A stretch of DNA of 64,000 nt, taken from the NCBI RefSeq assembly GCF_008064635.1, contig NZ_VRYZ01000001.1:372001-436000 (forward strand). The letters are read 5' to 3'. Position numbers and translations under genes: made by a program. This DNA comes from Parahaliea aestuarii (GTDB lineage Bacteria > Pseudomonadota > Gammaproteobacteria > Pseudomonadales > Halieaceae). The notes under the pieces are model-generated. The model was not told the origin of the DNA. It saw only the letters and a list, made by a program, of their open reading frames with translations, and ran no database searches. Below are positions 48,974 to 57,435 of the stretch, piece after piece (the stretch's first letter is position 1; each line of letters opens with the position of its first letter).

Positions 48974-50431
48974 CTACAACAGCCCCCCGACCAGGTCGTA
49001 GAACCAGTCGTGATTGTCCGCGTAGTCACTGCTGGAGAGTGACTCCACCGCCCGCAGCGGCGGGCCGCCACGGTAGTTCACCACGTTGTTCATGAAGTCA
49101 TAGGTATCCAGCCCCAGCTCCTCGATTTCGCCATAGCGGAAGTCCAGCACGGATACGCAGTGGCTCTCGTTGAAGTCGCGGTAGAGGGGGAAGTAGTAAC
49201 TCCAGTTGCCGGTGGCGTCGAGCAGCGGAACGAGGTTTTCAGCCGTGTCTTTTTGCCAGAGGGTGCGCAACTTGTTCAATTTGGAGTCGGGGTCGGGATC
49301 GTTGCCGATGTCGGCATAGAATCGCTCATAGGAGTAGGAACTGAAATTGCCGTCCGCCAGGAAGTGGGTGATGCCCAGGCGGTCACCGGGGAATTTACCG
49401 GACAGCCCGCCGTAAAGACTGGCCAGCCGGTTGCTGTCGAAGCCGGGCGTGATGGCGCCGAGCATGTTCAGCGGATGCTCGGCCGCGGGATTGCCGATAA
49501 CACTGGTATCGGTCCAGGACGACAGCACTTCCTGGTGCAGGGGCACCGAGGGATAGCTCGCGGTATCGCCGGAGGTCAGCGGCGCATTGAACACCGGGCC
49601 GGAATCGTCGATCAGGTAGCCGTAGGTGGAGCCGAAGTGGCCCCGCAGCTTGGAGTAGTTCAGCAGGGCGCCGATGCTGCCGGCGCTGCAGCCGGCTACC
49701 GTGAGTTGCTTCGGCTCCTGCAGGTTGTTGCGCACCCAGGACACTACCGACTGCACATTGCGCAGGCCGTTGTGGTGCCACACCAGGGTCTCGTTGCTGT
49801 TGTCCGGGTTGACGTATTCCGCGGTGCGATCGCCAACATAGATGTCGCCGGTGCAGTAGGGCACGTAGACGATGTTCCACTCGCCGGTCTTGAACTGGTT
49901 ATAGGGGTGGTGGGTGTAGATCAGCGGCGACGCTGCCGCGGTGCCGAGATTGGCGGCGTTCTGGAAGTCCAGCAGGTTGATGTTCTGGACATAGTTGTCG
50001 GGAATGCCGTTGGGATTGCGTGCACCGCGGATACCGGTTTGCCCGGAGCAACTCGCGTAGTCCCAGCAGGCGCCGCCGCCTTCGAAGTACATAATGGTAT
50101 TGCTGGTGTCCGGCACCCGGTACACGAAGAACTTGTAGGGTGAGCCGTTGCCACACATGGCGCCGCTGCTGACCGGTACATCCACCTGTTGCCAGTTGTC
50201 GTAGTCGCCGGGGGAAAAGCCGTCACTGAAGCCGCTCGGGCGCTGCTGCAGGGGGTACATGCCCTGTGTTTCGGCAAAGCTGACCGGTTTGTTCGCCCGC
50301 GGCGGGCTGACCAGGTTACCGAGGGTTTTCCAGAAGCCGTAGTCCCCCGGCTCCGCCAGGCTGGTGGCCGCGGGCAGGGCCAGCCCGGCGCCGAGGGCGG
50401 CGGCGAGGATGAGAGAGGTGCGCGATGCCAT
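48974..50431 (-). CDS. Exported pectinacetylesterase/Notum-family hydrolase
   Basis: 485 aa with a signal peptide (cleavage near SLAEP). PAE family features: the oxyanion motif MYFEGGGACWDYASC, the CTGDIYVGD segment, and nucleophile Ser in VAGCSAGSIGAL. The family deacylates polysaccharides or lipid-modified proteins (Notum). In bacteria the substrate is usually unknown. Cys content suggests disulfides. It converges on the preceding gene with one base between them. Confidence 0.82.
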   Translation of the reverse strand: MASRTSLILAAALGAGLALPAATSLAEPGDYGFWKTLGNLVSPPRANKPVSFAETQGMYPLQQRPSGFSDGFSPGDYDNWQQVDVPVSSGAMCGNGSPYKFFVYRVPDTSNTIMYFEGGGACWDYASCSGQTGIRGARNPNGIPDNYVQNINLLDFQNAANLGTAAASPLIYTHHPYNQFKTGEWNIVYVPYCTGDIYVGDRTAEYVNPDNSNETLVWHHNGLRNVQSVVSWVRNNLQEPKQLTVAGCSAGSIGALLNYSKLRGHFGSTYGYLIDDSGPVFNAPLTSGDTASYPSVPLHQEVLSSWTDTSVIGNPAAEHPLNMLGAITPGFDSNRLASLYGGLSGKFPGDRLGITHFLADGNFSSYSYERFYADIGNDPDPDSKLNKLRTLWQKDTAENLVPLLDATGNWSYYFPLYRDFNESHCVSVLDFRYGEIEELGLDTYDFMNNVVNYRGGPPLRAVESLSSSDYADNHDWFYDLVGGLL

Positions 50432-50577
50432 GGTGTTTGCCTCCTGCTGTCGCTGTTATTGTTGACCGGCGCCTTCCTCGCACCGGTTCACGCCTTCAGG
50501 TTAGTCAGCGCAGGGCTGGCTTTTAGACTGTTTTGTTATTACATCACCGGTTGTTTATCCCATCCGGGCAAACAGGG

Positions 50578-51009
50578 TCAGATAAGGCTCAGCAGCCCCG
50601 CCAGCAGGGCGTAGCGCACGCTCTTGCCGATGAAGGTCAGGGCCAGGAACAGGTCGAAGCGCACTTTCATCATGCCGGCGATAAAGGTGAGGGCGTCGCC
50701 GCCGACGGGGAGCCAGGCGAACAGCAGGCTCCACACGCCGTAGCGCTGGAACCAGCGTTGCGAGGCCCCCAGGCGCTCGGCGCGGAAGGGAAACCAGCGT
50801 CGGTCCTGATAGGCCAGCAGGTAGCGACCCAGCGCCCAGTTCACCGCCGAACCGAGGGTATTGCCGATACTGGCCCACAGCCACAGGGCCCAGGCGTTGT
50901 AGCCCTCCCGCAACAGGCCGAGGAACAGCAACTCGGAATAGGCTGGCAGGATGGTGGCGGCGAGGAAGGCGGCGCCGAACAGGGTCAGGTAGGCGGTCAT
51001 GTTGGCCAT
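50578..51009 (-). CDS. YqaA-family (DedA/SNARE-associated) inner-membrane protein
   Basis: 143 aa with three to four membrane helices. YqaA hallmarks: FGAAFLAATILPAYSELLFLGLL, IGNTLGSAVNWALGRYL and FAWLPVGGDALTFIAGMM. The DedA superfamily handles membrane lipid or ion homeostasis. The start could also be the second ATG at 51000; neither has a strong ribosome-binding site. It is divergent from the decayed b561/yceI locus. The 50432-50577 gap upstream of the esterase gene shows nothing recognisable. Confidence 0.85.
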   Translation of the reverse strand: MANMTAYLTLFGAAFLAATILPAYSELLFLGLLREGYNAWALWLWASIGNTLGSAVNWALGRYLLAYQDRRWFPFRAERLGASQRWFQRYGVWSLLFAWLPVGGDALTFIAGMMKVRFDLFLALTFIGKSVRYALLAGLLSLI

Positions 51010-51137
51010 TCTCACACAGGTTCCGTGGCGGAGCAGCGGGTGCCGCGACACGGAATTGTTTTCAGCTTTGATTTCAGCAGTGGTAGAAGGTAGTGATAAT
51101 GCCCATGAACCTACCTTCAACAGGACGCTGCAGGACA

Positions 51138-51404
51138 ATGCTCGCCGATCAGGCCCACGGACGAACCACGCGTGCGGCAGCCGGGAGTGTCAAAGTACTG
51201 CTGTATTTCGGCCTGCTGGTGATTCTGGTCAGCGGCTACCTCATTACTACCGCCAAAGGGCAGGGCCCGATGCTGTTCAACCGGGTGGAGTTTCCGGTGC
51301 TATTGACACTGAGCCCGGAAGGGGGCGACCGCGCTGGCTGGCTGCATCGAGTGGCGTCCTGGGCCGTGGTGATCCTGGCTGCACTGCATGGCCTGGCGGC
51401 ACTA
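51138..51404 (+). pseudogene. Remnant of a cytochrome b561 gene
   Basis: This frame (start near 51138) encodes only the second half of a cytochrome b561: VLLYFGLLVILVSGYLITTAKGQGP, FNRVEFPVLLTLSP, WLHRVASWAVVILAALHGLAAL, corresponding to helices 3 and 4 with their heme-ligand His residues. The first two helices are absent. The frame diverges into noise at 51405, where sequence in another frame becomes YceI. It is therefore 5'-truncated and 3'-deleted and unlikely to work. Confidence 0.75.
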
Positions 51405-51823
51405 CCTTTGGCGGCAGCGTCAGCTACGATTCCGCCAATGTTGCCGCCAGCAAAGTCAATGTCACGATTGAAACCGGCTCGATCGACACCAATCATGCCG
51501 AGCGCGACAAGCACCTGCGCAGCGATGATTTTCTCGATACCGGTAATTTTGGCAAGGCTACCTTTGTCAGCAAGCAAATTACCAACATCGAAGACGATGG
51601 CACCTCCTTTGATGTAGTCGGTGACTTCACCCTTCGAGGTGTAACTCGCAGTGTCACCATCGAAGTGGAAAAGGTAGGTGAAGGTGAAGATCCCTGGGGT
51701 GGCTACCGGGTCGGCTTTGAAGGCGAAGCCGAGATTCGTCTGAAGGATTTCGGTATCGATTATGACCTTGGTCCTGCTTCCCAGGTTGTCGAGCTTGATC
51801 TGCATATCGAAGCCGTGCGCTGA
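51405..51823 (+). pseudogene. Remnant of a YceI-family periplasmic protein gene
   Basis: From about 51407 a different frame encodes the C-terminal two thirds of YceI: FGGSVSYD, VNVTIETGSIDTNHAERDKHLRSDDFLDT, FTLRGVTRSVTIEVEKV, and an intact end. The signal peptide and N-terminal strands are missing. YceI proteins are periplasmic isoprenoid-binding lipocalins usually encoded just after cytochrome b561. A deletion joining the two genes out of frame explains the structure. The frame is open upstream to 50999, so a non-exported product is possible but would be non-standard. Confidence 0.75.
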
Positions 51824-51955
51824 CGCGCTAAATCCAGGTCATTGCCTAACAGAAGGGTTCCATACCGTCGATGAAAAAAGTCACTCGCAATCCCTTTTGA
51901 ATATCTAGAATCAAACAGTGCATTATTTTTTCATCTACCCTGCAGAGGTTCGAGC

Positions 51956-53389
51956 ATGAGTGTGTTGCAATCCAGTTACCCCTATTACCTGGCCAACCGG
52001 GCCGAGGCACCCAATACTGACCTGGCGGTTACCGACAAATATTCCGGCGAAGTAGCGACCCGGGTAGCCCTGGCCGACTCCGCCGCCATTAACCGTGGTA
52101 TCGCAGCGGCGGTGGATGCCGCAGAGCCCATGGCCCGCATGGCAGCCTATGAGCGTCAGGCGGTTCTGGATCACTGTGTGCAGCGCTTCCGCGAGAGGGC
52201 CGAGGAGCTGGCCGTGGCCCTGTGTATCGAGGCGGGTAAGCCGATCAAGGACGCCCGGGGGGAAGTTACGCGGCTGATCGATACTTTCCGCATTGCCGCC
52301 GAGGAATCCACCCGTATGAAAGGTGAGCTGCAGACCCTGGATATCTCTCCCCGGGCGCGCGGCTATCGCGGCATGTGGAAACGGGTGCCCATCGGTCCCT
52401 GTTCCTTTATCTCTCCCTTTAACTTTCCGCTGAACCTGGCGGCCCACAAGATCGCTCCGGCACTGGCGGTGGGTTGCCCCTTCGTGATGAAACCGGCGTC
52501 GCGCACTCCCCTGGGGGCGCTGATCATGGGCGAAGTGCTGGCGGAGACAGATTTGCCGATCGGGGCGTTCTCCATCCTGCCCTGTTCCCGTGATGGCGCC
52601 GACCTGTTCACCGTGGATGATCGTCTGAAGTTGCTGTCCTTCACCGGCTCCCCTGAGGTGGGCTGGGACCTGAAGGCCCGGTGCGGTCGCAAGAAGGTGG
52701 TACTGGAACTGGGCGGCAACGCAGCGGTGATCGTCGACCACGATGCGGACATCGACGATGCAGTGGAACGCATCATATTTGGAGCCTTCTACCAGTCAGG
52801 CCAGTCCTGCATCGGCGTACAGCGCATCATCATCCACCAGTCAATTTATGCTGAAGTGAAGGAAAAACTGGTGGCGAAAACGGCATCTCTGATCGCTGGT
52901 GACCCGCGCGATGAGAACACCTTCATCGGTCCGATGATCTCCGAGGGCGAAGCCTCGCGCCTGGATCGCTGGATCCAGGAGGCGGTAGCAGGTGGCGCCA
53001 GATTGTTGTGTGGCGGCAAGCGTGATGGAGCAATGCTCGAGGCTACCCTGCTGGAAGGGGTGGATCGCAGCGCTAGCGCCTATACGGAGGAGGCCTTTGG
53101 TCCGCTGGCAATCCTGTCGTCATTCGAATCCTTCGACGACGCCCTGGCAGAGGTCAACGATTCCAGGTTCGGCCTGCAGGCCGGTGTGTTCACCCGGGAT
53201 TTCTACAAGATCCAGAAGGCCTGGGATGTGCTGGACGTGGGCGGCGTGGTGGTTGGCGATGTACCTTCCTACCGCGTGGACAATATGCCCTACGGCGGAG
53301 TGAAAGACTCCGGTCTTGGTCGCGAAGGGGTGCTTTTTGCCATGGAGGACATGACTGAAATCCGCAATCTGGTGATTCGCATGCGCTGA
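51956..53389 (+). CDS. NAD(P)-dependent aldehyde dehydrogenase
   Basis: 477 aa. Catalytic Cys in FYQSGQSCIGVQR, general-base Glu in VLELGGNAAV, the SFTGSPEVGW turn and C-terminal NMPYGGVKDSG. It oxidises aldehydes to acids. The exact substrate is unclear; it resembles lactaldehyde/phosphonoacetaldehyde-type enzymes more than betaine-aldehyde ones. It precedes the cupin-P450 pair by 121 bases and a hairpin, so it may have a separate transcript while serving the same pathway. Confidence 0.92.
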   Translation: MSVLQSSYPYYLANRAEAPNTDLAVTDKYSGEVATRVALADSAAINRGIAAAVDAAEPMARMAAYERQAVLDHCVQRFRERAEELAVALCIEAGKPIKDARGEVTRLIDTFRIAAEESTRMKGELQTLDISPRARGYRGMWKRVPIGPCSFISPFNFPLNLAAHKIAPALAVGCPFVMKPASRTPLGALIMGEVLAETDLPIGAFSILPCSRDGADLFTVDDRLKLLSFTGSPEVGWDLKARCGRKKVVLELGGNAAVIVDHDADIDDAVERIIFGAFYQSGQSCIGVQRIIIHQSIYAEVKEKLVAKTASLIAGDPRDENTFIGPMISEGEASRLDRWIQEAVAGGARLLCGGKRDGAMLEATLLEGVDRSASAYTEEAFGPLAILSSFESFDDALAEVNDSRFGLQAGVFTRDFYKIQKAWDVLDVGGVVVGDVPSYRVDNMPYGGVKDSGLGREGVLFAMEDMTEIRNLVIRMR

Positions 53390-53392
53390 TCT

Positions 53393-53436
53393 CCCCGTCG
53401 GCTCAACAATTTATGCTGTGCGCTTCGCCGACGGGG
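53393..53436 (+). terminator. Hairpin after the aldehyde dehydrogenase gene
   Basis: CCCCGTCGGC pairs perfectly with GCCGACGGGG (10 bp, 24-base loop) right after the stop codon. There is no T-run, so it may stabilise the 3' end instead of terminating. Confidence 0.5.
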
Positions 53437-53510
53437 GCGGGGCGCGCTAGTCTAGGGATGCTCTGTACACCGTAAGCAATAATTACAATCAGCCAATCAG
53501 GAGCCCCCGT

Positions 53511-53960
53511 ATGAATTCACCCGAAGCCGTGCACTTCGGCGCGGACGATCTGCCCTTCGTCGATATCGGAGATGGCAGCAAGCTCAAGGTATTGCAGGTC
53601 CGCACCGGTGAAGGCCTGTGGATTATCGAGAATATCTTCCAGGCGGGCTATGAAGTGGAAACCCACCGCCATACCGGGCCGGTATACGGCTACACCACGT
53701 CCGGCGCCTGGAAGTACAGGGAGTACGACTACGTGAATCGTGCCGGCTCCTTTCTCTACGAGCCGGCCGGATCAGAGCACACCCTGCAGTGCATCGAGGA
53801 CAATACCCGGGTCTGGTTCCAGATGTACGGCTCCAACATCAATCTCGATGCCGGCGGCAATATCACCTCGGTGGTGGACGGTGCGCTGACCCTGGCGTTT
53901 TACTACGCCATGTGTGAAGAACAGGGCCTGCCGCGGCCCAATGTGCTGGTGACGGACTGA
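53511..53960 (+). CDS. Cupin-domain protein (dihydroxyacetophenone dioxygenase-like)
   Basis: 149-aa single cupin. Metal-binding residues: His cluster in VETHRHTGPVYGYTTSGAWKY and Glu/His in YEPAGSEHTLQC. The sequence resembles the ChrR-like/2,4'-dihydroxyacetophenone dioxygenase family, which cleaves C-C bonds in aromatic ketones, but no member-specific residue proves the reaction. ATG 53511 with AGGAG upstream. It ends two bases before the P450 gene. Confidence 0.8.
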   Translation: MNSPEAVHFGADDLPFVDIGDGSKLKVLQVRTGEGLWIIENIFQAGYEVETHRHTGPVYGYTTSGAWKYREYDYVNRAGSFLYEPAGSEHTLQCIEDNTRVWFQMYGSNINLDAGGNITSVVDGALTLAFYYAMCEEQGLPRPNVLVTD

Positions 53961-53962
53961 CG

Positions 53963-55165
53963 ATGGATATCGATATCTACAGCCCGGACAGCTACACCAG
54001 CGGCATTCCCCACGAGCAGTTCGCCTGGCTGCGCGCCAACGCGCCGGTCTACTGGCATGCACATCCGGACGGCGGCGGCTACTGGGTGCTGAGCCGCCAC
54101 GCCGATGTCACCGCCGTGTCGCGTGATTTCAAGACTTTCTCTGCCCAGCGCGGCTTTGTCATGGTGGACGAGATGCCGCCGGATATTCTCACCATGACCC
54201 AGTCGCAACTGCTGGGCATGGACCCGCCCCAGCACGGGCCGATCCGGCGCGCGGTGATTTCGCGCTTCACCTCGCGCATGCTGGCAGCGCTGGAACCGCG
54301 GGTGCGGGAAATTGCGCGCGGTGTGATGGAGTCAGCCCGCTGCGGCGATCCTGTGAACTTTGTCGACGACCTCGCCGGCGATTTGCCGACCGCTGTGATC
54401 TGCTCTCTGCTGGATATCCCCGAGGATATGTGGCCGCAGATTCGCCGCTGGTCCGACCTGCAGACGTCCGGCACCGATCCCGATCTCGGGGGCACGCCGG
54501 AGGAAGTGACCCAGGCCTCCATCGACATGGGCACCTACGGCTTCCAGTTGGCCAGCGAGCGCAAGGGGCGTGGCGGCGATGACCTCATTACCCTGCTGAT
54601 CGACCAGGAGGTAGACGGCCACACCGTGTCGGAGATGGAATTCGCTTCCCTCTTCGTGCAGTTGACGGTGGCGGGCAACGAGACGACGCGCAGCCTTATC
54701 AGTGCCGGCATGCATGAACTGCTGAAGCGCCCGGCCCTCTATCAGCAATTGCTGGCCGAACCGGCGGGCCTGCCGCAGGCGGTGGAGGAAATGTTGCGCT
54801 GGACTTGCCCGCTGCACTACTTCCGCCGTACCGCCACTTGCGATACCGAGGTGGGGGGCCAGAAGATCGCCGAGGGTGACCGGGTGGTGATGCTCTATAG
54901 CTCGGCCAATTTTGACGAAGAAGTGTTTGCCAGCCCCCTGGACTTTAATATCCGGCGCGATCCCAACCCGCACCTGGCCTTCGGTCACGGTATTCACCTC
55001 TGCCTCGGCGCCAATCTGGCGCGGATGGAGGCGCGGGTCTTCTTCGAGGAGTTCTTCCGCGCCTTCGGCGATGGTATCGAGGCGGTTGGCGAACCGGTGT
55101 TCATCCGCTCCAACAACATCCACGGTTTCAAGCAGATGCCGGTGGTGCTGACGCGGGCGGCCTGA
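53963..55165 (+). CDS. Cytochrome P450
   Basis: 400 aa, soluble bacterial class I P450. The heme-thiolate loop FGHGIHLCLGANLAR (Cys about residue 350), K-helix ExxR in EEMLRW, and I-helix TVAGNETTRS are all intact. The I-helix form resembles CYP125/CYP142-type steroid or alkyl-chain hydroxylases, which is suggestive only. No ferredoxin or reductase gene is adjacent. With the cupin and aldehyde dehydrogenase it could form an oxidative side-chain or ring-cleavage step. Confidence 0.93.
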   Translation: MDIDIYSPDSYTSGIPHEQFAWLRANAPVYWHAHPDGGGYWVLSRHADVTAVSRDFKTFSAQRGFVMVDEMPPDILTMTQSQLLGMDPPQHGPIRRAVISRFTSRMLAALEPRVREIARGVMESARCGDPVNFVDDLAGDLPTAVICSLLDIPEDMWPQIRRWSDLQTSGTDPDLGGTPEEVTQASIDMGTYGFQLASERKGRGGDDLITLLIDQEVDGHTVSEMEFASLFVQLTVAGNETTRSLISAGMHELLKRPALYQQLLAEPAGLPQAVEEMLRWTCPLHYFRRTATCDTEVGGQKIAEGDRVVMLYSSANFDEEVFASPLDFNIRRDPNPHLAFGHGIHLCLGANLARMEARVFFEEFFRAFGDGIEAVGEPVFIRSNNIHGFKQMPVVLTRAA

Positions 55166-55189
55166 GCCGCCCCGCTTTTCCAGCGGCGC

Positions 55190-55639
55190 TCAATAGGCCT
55201 TGTAGGGCAGGAACTTGCCAGAAAGCACCACATTGACCCGGTCACCGGCCGGGTTTTCCTCGCGTTGAATATCCATGTTGAAGTCGATGGCGCTCATGAT
55301 GCCGTCGCCGAACTCCTCGTGAATCAGCTCCTTGATAGTGGTGCCGTAGACATTGACTACCTCGTACCAGCGATAGATCAGCGGATCGGTAGGCACGGCA
55401 GTCGGCAGGGAACCCTTGTAAGGCACAATCTGCAGCCAGGCGACTGCCTCGTCCGGCAAACCGAACAGTTCGCCCACGGTTTCCGCCTGCTCTTTGTTCA
55501 GGGTCATCTGCCCGAGGCAGGCGGCGGTGGTCCACTCCTTGGACTGGCCCACGGCCTTGGCCACCTGGGCCCAGCGGATGCCCCTGCTGACCTTGTTGGC
55601 GATGATGAGATGGGTAACGTCTTCACGGTTGCGGATCAT
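55190..55639 (-). CDS. cynS: Cyanate hydratase (cyanase)
   Basis: 149 aa, bicarbonate-dependent decomposition of cyanate to CO2 and ammonia. An N-terminal helical domain is followed by the catalytic domain with Arg and Glu in IYRWYEVVNVYG and Ser in GIMSAIDF, the known cyanase triad. It is the last gene of a leftward unit after a kinase/phosphatase and an FNT transporter, 24 bases behind the kinase stop. Context points to nitrogen scavenging. Confidence 0.95.
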   Translation of the reverse strand: MIRNREDVTHLIIANKVSRGIRWAQVAKAVGQSKEWTTAACLGQMTLNKEQAETVGELFGLPDEAVAWLQIVPYKGSLPTAVPTDPLIYRWYEVVNVYGTTIKELIHEEFGDGIMSAIDFNMDIQREENPAGDRVNVVLSGKFLPYKAY

Positions 55640-55663
55640 GGTTTCACTCCGTTGATGGTGGGT

Positions 55664-57424
55664 TTACAGCAAGTGGTGGAGCAGGGCGAGGATCAGCAGT
55701 AGCTGGACTACTGCCACGCCCTGCCAGAAGGCCACGGGATTGCGCTCGAGTAGCGGCGGTTTGTCCCGGGCCAGGAAGTCCGCGCCGGGGTGGCGCAGTT
55801 CGTAGAGAAATTCCGACAGTTCCCCCTGGCGCTTCATGGGGTCCATCTGCACTGCCCGGCGCAGGGCGGCGTCGACCCAGGCAGGAACATCGTTGTCATC
55901 AGTCGCCAGGCTGCGGTAGCGCAGGCGACGTTGGGCCTGCAGGCTTCGCGCCCGTGCGACACCGGGGCCGTAGGGAAAGTCGCCGCTCAGCAAATAGTAG
56001 GTGAGGATGCCGAGGGAATAGAGGTCAGAGCGTGCGGAGCCCGTCTGGCCGAGGAAGTACTCCGGCGCACAGTACAGGGCGGTGCCGGGAATCTGCAGAT
56101 CCTCCTCGCGGCCCAGTTCCGCCAGCCCGGCAACGTACACCGCGCCGAAGTCGATCAGCTTTACTGTGCCGTGGCAATCGATCACGACGTTTTCCGGGCG
56201 CAGGTCCCGGTGCAGCATCTCCCGGCGGTGGAAGGCCAGCAGACCTCGGGCAACCTGTTCGATAATGCCGCGCACGGTCTCCAGTGAGGGTCGGGGATTG
56301 TCGCGCAGCCACTGGGCCAGGGTCTGCCCGTCCAGGTATACAGTGGTGGTGTAGAGAAACTGGCGCTCGCGGTCGACCGGTGCCGCCTGCAGTACGTGCG
56401 GACTGCTGATGCGGCGGGCAATCCATTCTTCGAGCAGGAAGCGCTCCAGGTAGGCGGGGTTGTCGCTCTGTTCGGTAGCCGGTGTCTTGATCACCACCTG
56501 CTGGCCGCTACTGGCATCCTCCGCCAGCCAGGTGTGGCTGCGGGCGCTGTGGTGCAGGGCGCGCAGGATGTGGTAACCGTCGAAGTGCTGTCCGGCCTGC
56601 AGGGGCGGTGGCAGGGGCAGGGCCTCGGCCCGGGCCTGCAGATTGTCAGCGGCGCGTTGGGGCAGGTGATCGATTCGGGCAATCTGCAGGGTGAGGTTGT
56701 CCGCGCTGCCGGCGTCGAAGGCGGATTGCAGCAGGGTGCCGGCCACGCTGTCCAGGTCCTCCGTGGGGGACTGCAGGGCATCGAGTATCTGCTGCGGCTG
56801 CAGGAATTCGTAGACGCCGTCGGTGGCCAGCAAAAAGACATCGCCGGGGCGCAGGGGCAGGCTGCTGTAATCCACGGCCACCTTATCCTGCATGCCCAGG
56901 GCGCGGCTCAGGTAGCTCTCGTCGGCGGCAACCCACTGCCGGTGGTCGTGGGTGAGTTGCTCCAGTGCCCCGTCGCGCAAGCGGTAAATCCGCGAATCGC
57001 CGACGTGCAGTAGGTGGGCACTATGACCGCGCAGTACCAGGGCACTGAAGGTACACACATAGCCGCGGTCGCGCTCGTAGCGGTGGGGGCCGCGGCGGGT
57101 CTGGGCATAGAGCCAGGAGTTGGTGGCGGCGACCACCCGCGAGGCGGCGGTCTGTACCGTCCAGGCTTCGGAAGTGCAGTAGTAGTCTTCGAGGAAACTT
57201 TTGACGGCGGTTTCGCTGGCGATATGACTCACCGGTGAACTGCTGATGCCGTCCGCCAGTGCCAGGGCGATCCCTTTCAGCGTGCGCAGCGGCTCCGCTG
57301 GCACCAGGGCTCCGTGACAGTCCTGGTTGGCGGGTTTGCGGCCGCGGTCGCTGGCCTGGCCAATGCTGACCCCGGGTGCCGCAGTGGCCCCGGGGGCCAG
57401 GCCGGCCCGGGGCGGGTTTTGCAT
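55664..57424 (-). CDS. Bifunctional PP2C phosphatase/Ser-Thr protein kinase
   Basis: 586 aa. The N-terminal PP2C-type phosphatase (about residues 15-250, GRKPANQDCHGAL, LADGISSSP, HVGDSRIYRL) is fused to a protein kinase (about 275-545, catalytic loop HRDLRPENVV, DFG in KLIDFGAVY, SDLYSLGIL), and a C-terminal membrane helix anchors it. In Pseudomonas a similar protein is encoded with the nitrate-assimilation genes. It may control the adjacent transporter or cyanase by reversible phosphorylation. Confidence 0.92.
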   Translation of the reverse strand: MQNPPRAGLAPGATAAPGVSIGQASDRGRKPANQDCHGALVPAEPLRTLKGIALALADGISSSPVSHIASETAVKSFLEDYYCTSEAWTVQTAASRVVAATNSWLYAQTRRGPHRYERDRGYVCTFSALVLRGHSAHLLHVGDSRIYRLRDGALEQLTHDHRQWVAADESYLSRALGMQDKVAVDYSSLPLRPGDVFLLATDGVYEFLQPQQILDALQSPTEDLDSVAGTLLQSAFDAGSADNLTLQIARIDHLPQRAADNLQARAEALPLPPPLQAGQHFDGYHILRALHHSARSHTWLAEDASSGQQVVIKTPATEQSDNPAYLERFLLEEWIARRISSPHVLQAAPVDRERQFLYTTTVYLDGQTLAQWLRDNPRPSLETVRGIIEQVARGLLAFHRREMLHRDLRPENVVIDCHGTVKLIDFGAVYVAGLAELGREEDLQIPGTALYCAPEYFLGQTGSARSDLYSLGILTYYLLSGDFPYGPGVARARSLQAQRRLRYRSLATDDNDVPAWVDAALRRAVQMDPMKRQGELSEFLYELRHPGADFLARDKPPLLERNPVAFWQGVAVVQLLLILALLHHLL

Positions 57425-57435
57425 GGCGCTGGTGA

